In this document: in pieces, positions 58,401-64,000 of the stretch | How positions within the stretch are numbered: the stretch's first letter is position 1 | How the letters are laid out: each line of letters starts with the position of its first letter | Source: Cryphonectria parasitica EP155 | Lineage: Eukaryota > Ascomycota > Sordariomycetes > Diaporthales > Cryphonectriaceae | Direction of reading: 5' to 3' | Assembly: GCF_011745365.1 (NCBI RefSeq) | Contig: NW_024468919.1 | Location: 62,001 to 126,000 of the forward strand | DNA length: 64,000 bases | The notes under the pieces: model-generated | What the model saw: only the letters and a program-made list of their open reading frames with translations | Databases searched by the model: none | Told to the model about the DNA's origin: nothing | Translations under genes and position numbers: made by a program

Positions 58401-59402
58401 GATGTGATAGTCACGGCGTTTTAAGGAGGGATTCGGTTGGGGTTGGAGGCGAGGTTCTTGGTTTATTACTCTTTAGAGATGAGCTTTTGGGATAGGCTAT
58501 GGTTTTTAATCATCTTTCTTTAATTCACTTCACACTATAATAAAATAATAAAATCATACAACTATGCTGCATGAACTCTGATTCCTGGTCTCCGATAGAC
58601 CCATCTCTTTGATCCTATCAATCGTGATCACTGGCAATTTACTAGCGACTTTGCTTGCAAATGTAAAGCAGTCGTGCTTTTCGCATTAATATGTCAAGTA
58701 GTCAGTCACTAAAGTAATCCTTAGCTAAAAGTCACAAACGTATTAGCTACATTATTCACAATCACTTCACAAGGTATATGGAGAGTGTTGATCTGGCTTT
58801 GAGTCGACCTAATTAGGTTTGCTGCGCCATTTGTACGTTGTGTTGGAGACTGCCCTTGCTTATGTTGTGTCCCACTGACCCCATATAAAATATGCATGGT
58901 ACTTTTTCGTTGCCATGTTACTATATGTTTGGATTGAATCTGACACAATGAGATGCTGATGCCATGTTATGTCTCGTTTCGCAGCTGACAACAAATTCCA
59001 GCCACTGACAAGTGCCTCTTAAGAATCCAAGCCAAATTCTTCATAAAACCTGCGATCTAGCTTTGAATTTTCTTTCTGGCAGATCACATTCCCACATGCC
59101 TTCATCAAAAGGTTCCCCTCCCAGCTTCTGCCGATTATTGTAAACTATCTATTCACTTCGAAAAATAGGAAAGCACGCTGCGATATCTCAACAGTTGCTC
59201 TCAGTTCTACAAGAACAAGGAAATCCTTGTGTACCCTGCATCATACTGGCTGCAGGAGTGGAGAGCCAACAACTTGCTGAACCATTCCAGCTTTGTGGAC
59301 CGACTCGACTACGAGATTGAAACCGCGACACTGCACATTATTATTGGCCGTCAGATTCCAGAGTTCGACCAATGATTCGAAGTCGAGAATGGCGAGCCGA
59401 CC
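58401..59402. other. Intergenic with open-frame leader
   Basis: The first 700 bp are AT-rich 3' flank. From about 59160 a reading frame (ILVYPASYWLQEWRANNLLN...IPEFDQ) runs toward the next gene but ends at TGA 59373-59375, 28 bp before its ATG. It may be a former upstream part of that gene. Confidence 0.45.
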
Positions 59403-60228
59403 ATGCGCCAGGAAGGCTTCGAGAATGTCCTCCGCCGGCATGTCCCTCAGGCAGGGTTTCAAGTAGTTGGGGACGCTGCTCCGGTCTTCTTCCGCATGCT
59501 CTCCTACCTGTCTCGGTATCCCTTTCTCATGCCGCCTGGACCGGATGTGAAGACAATCACGCGCAAGGAATGCCTCCGAGCCACAGTCCCCCTACATCCA
59601 GAACACCACTATGGATTTTTCGGCAATGGAGGTGACTGTGGAACCCGCACATCCATGCCTGCCGATTACCGTCGGTTGCTGTTTTTAGAGCTTAGCAAAA
59701 CCTGCCGATTCTGAGCTTGATACCTTTGACGAGTCTCTCTGGGTATTAACTAAAGCGGCCGAACGAGCACGACAAGTTTGGTTGCCATTCAAGCAAATCA
59801 GCCCCCCGGGGCCCCACGAGATATATGAACCGGAATTTGCCCTAACCAATCGAGATGAGAATGGCGATGAGTACTTCCACGACATAGTCGATTTCATGAC
59901 GATCTTGCAGCCTGAAATATGGCGAAAAGTAGATCGGGTCGCCATGGTGGATGTAGCGAAGGAGCTGATCTCAACGGAAGATAGTCCTCACATACCACTG
60001 CAATTATTTTCTTTAGCTCACGCTGATTTCGCCGCGATGGCAAAGCTATTACTTGTCATGTATCTGGATGGCTGTGGGGATTCCGATCTGAATTCACAAA
60101 GCCTGCCAGAGAATTTTGAAGGCAGGACAGAAATTGTTGTGAACGCATTCTTCGGTGAGAAGGAGAACATTGATTTCCTGCAGTTTTACGATGCTTTTCG
60201 CACGGGAGGGTCTTGGGCGTGGGCCTAA
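59403..60228 (+). CDS. Hypothetical protein, possibly 5'-truncated
   Basis: Two exons, 59403-59631 and 59696-60228, join in frame to 253 aa. The 64-nt intron (GTGACT...GCTTAG) connects HYGFFGNG to AKPADSELDTFDESLWVL. I recognise no domain. The protein is acidic and mostly helical, with VWLPFKQISPPGPHEIYEPE, FHDIVDFMTILQPEIWRKVD and a C-terminal FLQFYDAFRTGGSWAWA. Upstream, the same frame is coding-like back to about 59200 and is broken by one TGA, so the present ATG may be internal to an older, longer gene. It could be a pseudogene with one nonsense change (for example CGA to TGA) or a shortened functional gene. Confidence 0.45.
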
Positions 60229-61287
60229 AGAGGAAAGCACAAATCAGCTTGTGAGTCTTCTTCTAATTGAGCTCTTATGATGCTATGTACTACGCATATC
60301 GAATGCTTACAATGGTTTAGCGGTCGTGGCTGAAATCACTGAAGTGGTTCTTGACTGACTTTGTATATGTCTTTGCCTGGGTGTGAATATTGGACTGGCT
60401 CAATCGTATTTATAAATAAAAGCTACTTTTATGACTCTTTCTCAACCAATGCTAATTCAAACAATTTTATGTTTTCGAAGACACTTTACACGACCAGCAT
60501 ACAGCCAACTTGAACCTAAGCTAGACGTTACTATCAAGAGTATTGAAAAGAGCTTATTCGAACATGAGCTTTGTATAAGGATGAAGTCCTAAGAGCTAAT
60601 TTCTTTTTAAAAAAAAAAGGAATTATTCAGCAGACAGACATGACATAAATCAGCTTATTGATATTAGGAAAAATTTCTGTTAGCCAGTAAGAAAAATCAG
60701 TCAAATAGATTTCATCCTGAAAATCTTAGAGCTCCTATCTAGCTACTTAGAACTCAGATACTGTCAGGGCAAAAAGGGTATGAGCTCCTCCCAAGCTGCT
60801 CAGCTGGCTATTACAGCAAAAAGCCCTGCGGAATCTGTATCTCCCCCACCCCCTTTTTCTTCCATTTTCCTCTGTCTCTGCTACGCTGGTTCTTTTACTT
60901 TCTTATGTACATTTTAAGTCCATCCTCATTGAGGTAAATATGACCTGATGACCATGATAGCATCGTACGAGCGGTCCATTGTAGAGAAGAGCCCTCGCTG
61001 GGGGTATGTGCGGCTGTCATAAGCCTTGCGTAATTTTCAGGCCCGAGTGTGCGCGTACAAGCCCTGACAGATGCCTTTTCAGTTTCTACCATTGTGGCCG
61101 AGGTCGCTGACTATTGAAGTGGTTCATTCAAGTCAGGGTGGAAAGCCCACTGGTTTCTTTTCTTTTTGGGGGTGGGGGCATGGGGGTTGTTAGTAGACAC
61201 AATACTTGAAAAAGAAACTCAGAGAACCATTCTTATTCACGTTTTGACTAGATAAATCGAAGTAGTGTACTCCGGGCTGCTCTTCTA
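60229..61287. other. AT-rich intergenic region
   Basis: About 1 kb with A-runs (near 60608), a C-rich then T-rich patch (60845-60875) and a G-rich run near 61170. No gene is recognised. Confidence 0.5.
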
Positions 61288-61950
61288 TCAATGCCTAGTA
61301 TCACTAACATGCGATTCTGAGCCCATGCGTCGGGCTGTGGTCAGCGCTTCCCTCAGACCCCGGCCGAGATGGCCTCTGACACCAGTCTCTTCCAGCACCA
61401 TGAGACCGCCGATAGTACAACCTTTAGGGGAAGTACCTTGATCTTTGAGCACACCGGTATGGACGCCGCTCTGCAGCAGAGCAGCCGTACAATGCATAGA
61501 TTGGAAAATCATAGTGTTAGCCAGGTCGCGCGGCATGCCCACAGCAACTGCCGCGTCCACGAGAGCGTCGCAGATGGCAGCAAAAAAGGTAGGGGTGGAG
61601 CCACCCACGGCTGTAAACGCGTTGATTAACCGTGGAGGGATTTTCCAGGTGGAAGGCTGACAGTCAGTGTACGTAGTTCATGGGTGCGTAAGTACTCGAG
61701 TATAGAGTTCAAGATTAGGTACCCGGTGATTCCATACATGGTAGCTACCGGCATTGTCTCGCACACGGAGTTGCCAATCACGTGATCAACATTTCTCTCG
61801 TCTCTCTTGCTTAAGTAATCTATTGTCATGCTCTAGGAAGTTCTGGGCGGCCCCCACTTGGTCGAGAAGCCATCGCATGATGGCCGCCATCCCTGGCCTA
61901 CTGATTTTCGGCTACATATATAGTGCTGCTTCTGGCATCTGACCTGGTTG
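61288..61950 (-). pseudogene. Pyrroline-5-carboxylate reductase, C-terminal remnant
   Basis: The dimerisation domain is intact at 61625-61288: INAFTAVGGSTPTFFAAICD, then DAAVAVGMPRDLANTMIFQS, LLQSGVHTGVLKDQGTSPKG, CTIGGLMVLEETGVRGHLGR and a DTRH end. This domain normally forms the proline-binding dimer of P5C reductase, the last step of proline synthesis. Upstream, short pieces such as MAAIMRWLLDQVGAAQNFLE (about 61905-61845) suit the segment before that domain but are separated from it by frameshifts. The N-terminal NADPH-binding Rossmann fold is missing. It is therefore a broken duplicate; the working gene should be elsewhere in the genome. Confidence 0.7.
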
Positions 61951-62665
61951 CTAGAGAAGATAAAGGAAGTTTGTCTTGTGTGGGTATTGAGATAGGTAAC
62001 CGCAATGAGCTCGCTAATCTGACTCTCTGACAGACAGAAATCCAATGTGAAGATTTGTCTTGCCTGTAGCAGGATGGACGAGGCTTTGTTATGGTAAGGC
62101 AGTACCGTGATGTTGCAGAGCGTGTTCTCAGCGCGTGCGAGACTGGGAGACTCGAAGGGAGTGAAGGACTCGGTGGCTTTCGGCATCATAGGCTCGGTGC
62201 TACCACGGTGCTTCAAGATCAGCTTCTTGATATTTGCCACTCTTTGCCTCATGGCCTGGAATCAATATTCAGTTTACCAATCGGCAGGTTGTCAAGTTTA
62301 GACCGAGGCGACCGGTGGAAATATTTCGTGTTGTGTATTCTTTGATTCCTTCTTTGTCTTATTGCAATTCTCGAGCTGCTATTTTCAATTATTCGGTCTA
62401 TAGCGGCCCTCGCTATCGTCGTTTCACAGCTTGTGCAGATGAGCTTCGCAGTATGGTTCGACTTTTCCGCTGAAAAATGCACGTGAGTCCATATGTTTAT
62501 ACTCCTAGGCTATGGCATTCAATATTCCGTTAATCGGTTTCAACCTCGTAGCACACAACCCTTTCTACAATCATTGTTTACACTCGATACACTTTTACTT
62601 GCTTGACTGATATCAACATTCCCAGATGCTAGAACTATCTACTGATAGTTGCTTAGATTCCGCGC
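61951..62665. other. Intergenic between remnant and permease
   Basis: About 700 bp without a recognised gene. The 139-codon minus-strand frame (62252-61833) overlaps the remnant and shows no domain of its own. Confidence 0.45.
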
Positions 62666-64000
62666 TCATCCTTCCAGTCCAGCTGCTAAATTGAAAGCAG
62701 CCATTTCTGTGGACTGGTCGGGCTTTCCCTGCTGGCACTGTGAACGGGTGGCTAGAGCTACATGAAGAGTGTCGAAAACCAAGTCCCCGCCATCTCGAAT
62801 TGGTCCATCAGAAGGTTCTTCACTCTGTAGTTGCCAATTCGCGCGATCGAACTTTTGTCTAATGCCATCATGAACCCCCACGAATTCGATCAATAAGCCA
62901 CTGCCGGCAAATTCAAGCAAAGCTGCCTTCAAGTCCAGCAGCATCTGCATGCCCGTGGAATCAATGTAATTCAGACCAGAGACATCAAGAACGAGCACTC
63001 TCAAAGGCGCACGACTCTCTGTAGAGCTAATTGGATTTTGCTTCCGGCTTTCGTTCCATAGTCGCTCGTGGATGGAGGCTTCCATCTCTCCCAAGTCTGG
63101 AGCATGGAGAGCAGTGACAGTGTCGACAATCTGCGACTTGAGACGATAAGCATTAGGGAACAAGACAGCGTCATTGAGACGAAAGATCAGCGTATCTTCT
63201 GGTATCGTGGTCGCAGTTCCTCGGGCACCTTCAGGATACAAGGACGGGATGTTTGCAGAAGTCACCAATGTTGCTTGACTGAACGTGATCCGCAAAAGGA
63301 CGTAAACGATACTGAAAGCGACGCCAGTCGCGATTCCGACCTCCACCGAAACGAACAATGTGACCCAGAACGAGAGCTGACTGGCGACGAAGTCGATGAA
63401 CGAGATCTTCCAATACTTCCAGAACGTTGCAGGGCCGATGATGATAGGCCAGACTGCAGTGACTATCACTGCTGACAGTGTGGCCTTCGGAATCCAGTAA
63501 AAGGCACCCGTCAGTGTGTATATACTAACCAACACGCAGGCTGTGGTGACGAGGCCTCCAAGCGGACTCTTGACGCCCGATTCTGAGTTGACTGCCGTGC
63601 GAGAAAACCCGCCGGTGATAGGCATCGCCGAGAAAAAGCTTCCGAGGAAGTTAGCTACTCCAATATAGGTCAATTCTTGGCTCTGATCGATGGCATATTT
63701 ATGTCTGCGACCAAAGGCTTTGCCAATCGCGACATGTTCAAGAGCCGCTGCAAGCCACACAGCTACCGCTTTGCCCGTCACTCTGGCTAGCAGAGCCATA
63801 TCGGGCACGGACGGTGCTTTAATGCCAGTTCCGACCGTCTTCGCGATCGGGAACACCGGGCTCGCGCGACCGTGATTGACAGCATAGCTAATTCCAGTGA
63901 AGAGCAGTAAAGCAATGGCGTTTCTAGTGATGGACAGAAACCAGATGATTCTGTGGCGCTGTCCCCACTTGCGACCCAAATACTGGCAGAGAAAAAGCAG
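62666..64000 (-). CDS. SulP-family sulfate permease, 5' end beyond window
   Basis: The frame is open to the right edge, so only the C-terminal 444 residues or so are seen. Several transmembrane helices are visible. A conserved transport-domain block reads AIGKAFGRRHKYAIDQSQEL, then GVANFLGSFFSAMPITGGFSRTAVN and SGVKSPLGGLVTTACVL. These are followed by a C-terminal STAS domain (LRVLVLDVSGLNYIDSTGMQ...LLIEFVGVHDGIRQKFDRAN). Proteins of this family import sulfate at the plasma membrane, and the STAS domain is regulatory. The Ser/Thr of DSTG is present. No intron is needed within the visible part. It shows no link to the biosynthetic genes. Confidence 0.9.
   Translation of the reverse strand: MLFLCQYLGRKWGQRHRIIWFLSITRNAIALLLFTGISYAVNHGRASPVFPIAKTVGTGIKAPSVPDMALLARVTGKAVAVWLAAALEHVAIGKAFGRRHKYAIDQSQELTYIGVANFLGSFFSAMPITGGFSRTAVNSESGVKSPLGGLVTTACVLVSIYTLTGAFYWIPKATLSAVIVTAVWPIIIGPATFWKYWKISFIDFVASQLSFWVTLFVSVEVGIATGVAFSIVYVLLRITFSQATLVTSANIPSLYPEGARGTATTIPEDTLIFRLNDAVLFPNAYRLKSQIVDTVTALHAPDLGEMEASIHERLWNESRKQNPISSTESRAPLRVLVLDVSGLNYIDSTGMQMLLDLKAALLEFAGSGLLIEFVGVHDGIRQKFDRANWQLQSEEPSDGPIRDGGDLVFDTLHVALATRSQCQQGKPDQSTEMAAFNLAAGLEG

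Noticed and set aside
1..64000. tRNA, rRNA or CRISPR features
   Set aside because: No cloverleaf with a conserved TpsiC arm, no rRNA sequence and no regularly spaced direct repeats were seen by eye.

Overview
The window is from a filamentous ascomycete (Pezizomycotina). The evidence is short GT-AG introns of about 42-145 nt, Zn2Cys6 regulators, a 12.5-kb iterative PKS-NRPS gene, fungal PD-(D/E)XK and pogo-type relics, and AT-rich decayed stretches beside GC-rich genes, which resembles RIP-type erosion. I cannot name the species. All exon coordinates were worked out by hand from splice signals and reading-frame continuity.

Left flank (1-7.9 kb): an accessory, gene-poor, AT-rich region. It holds one intact three-exon PD-(D/E)XK nuclease-like gene, a kinase C-terminal fragment, a decayed pogo/CENP-B-type transposase, a 9-bp minisatellite and a small secretion-signal-like ORF without an ATG.

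Central biosynthetic cluster (about 8-36 kb): seven genes. In order they are a P450 (-), an FAD monooxygenase (+), an MFS exporter (+), a PKS-NRPS of 4082 aa (-), a trans-acting enoyl reductase (+), an iron/2-oxoglutarate-type oxygenase (+) and a Zn2Cys6 regulator (-). The synthase reads KS-AT-DH-MT-(no ER)-KR-ACP-C-A-T-R. The ER should supply the missing enoyl reduction in trans. The R domain releases an aminoacylated polyketide by reduction or Dieckmann cyclisation. The three oxygenases would then tailor the product and the MFS protein export it. An 11-bp motif CGG(A/T)CCGA(A/T)TT occurs five times, always in promoters of cluster genes, and two of the copies are identical over 18 bp. It is a strong candidate operator for the cluster regulator.

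Right of the cluster (38-47 kb): a second Zn2Cys6 regulator, then a compact terpenoid-type locus. That locus has an NTF2/SnoaL-like protein, a decayed FAD-linked oxidoreductase, and a HAD-terpene-cyclase fusion with a DxDTT motif of the drimanyl-diphosphate-synthase type. A zinc-finger-less, stop-interrupted fungal regulator lies upstream of them.

Right end (51-64 kb): a very large secreted protein of about 2,300 aa with five tandem pectinesterase-type domains and a roughly 600-residue Thr-rich tail. It is followed by a hypothetical two-exon gene, the C-terminal remnant of a pyrroline-5-carboxylate reductase, and a SulP-type sulfate permease that runs off the right edge.
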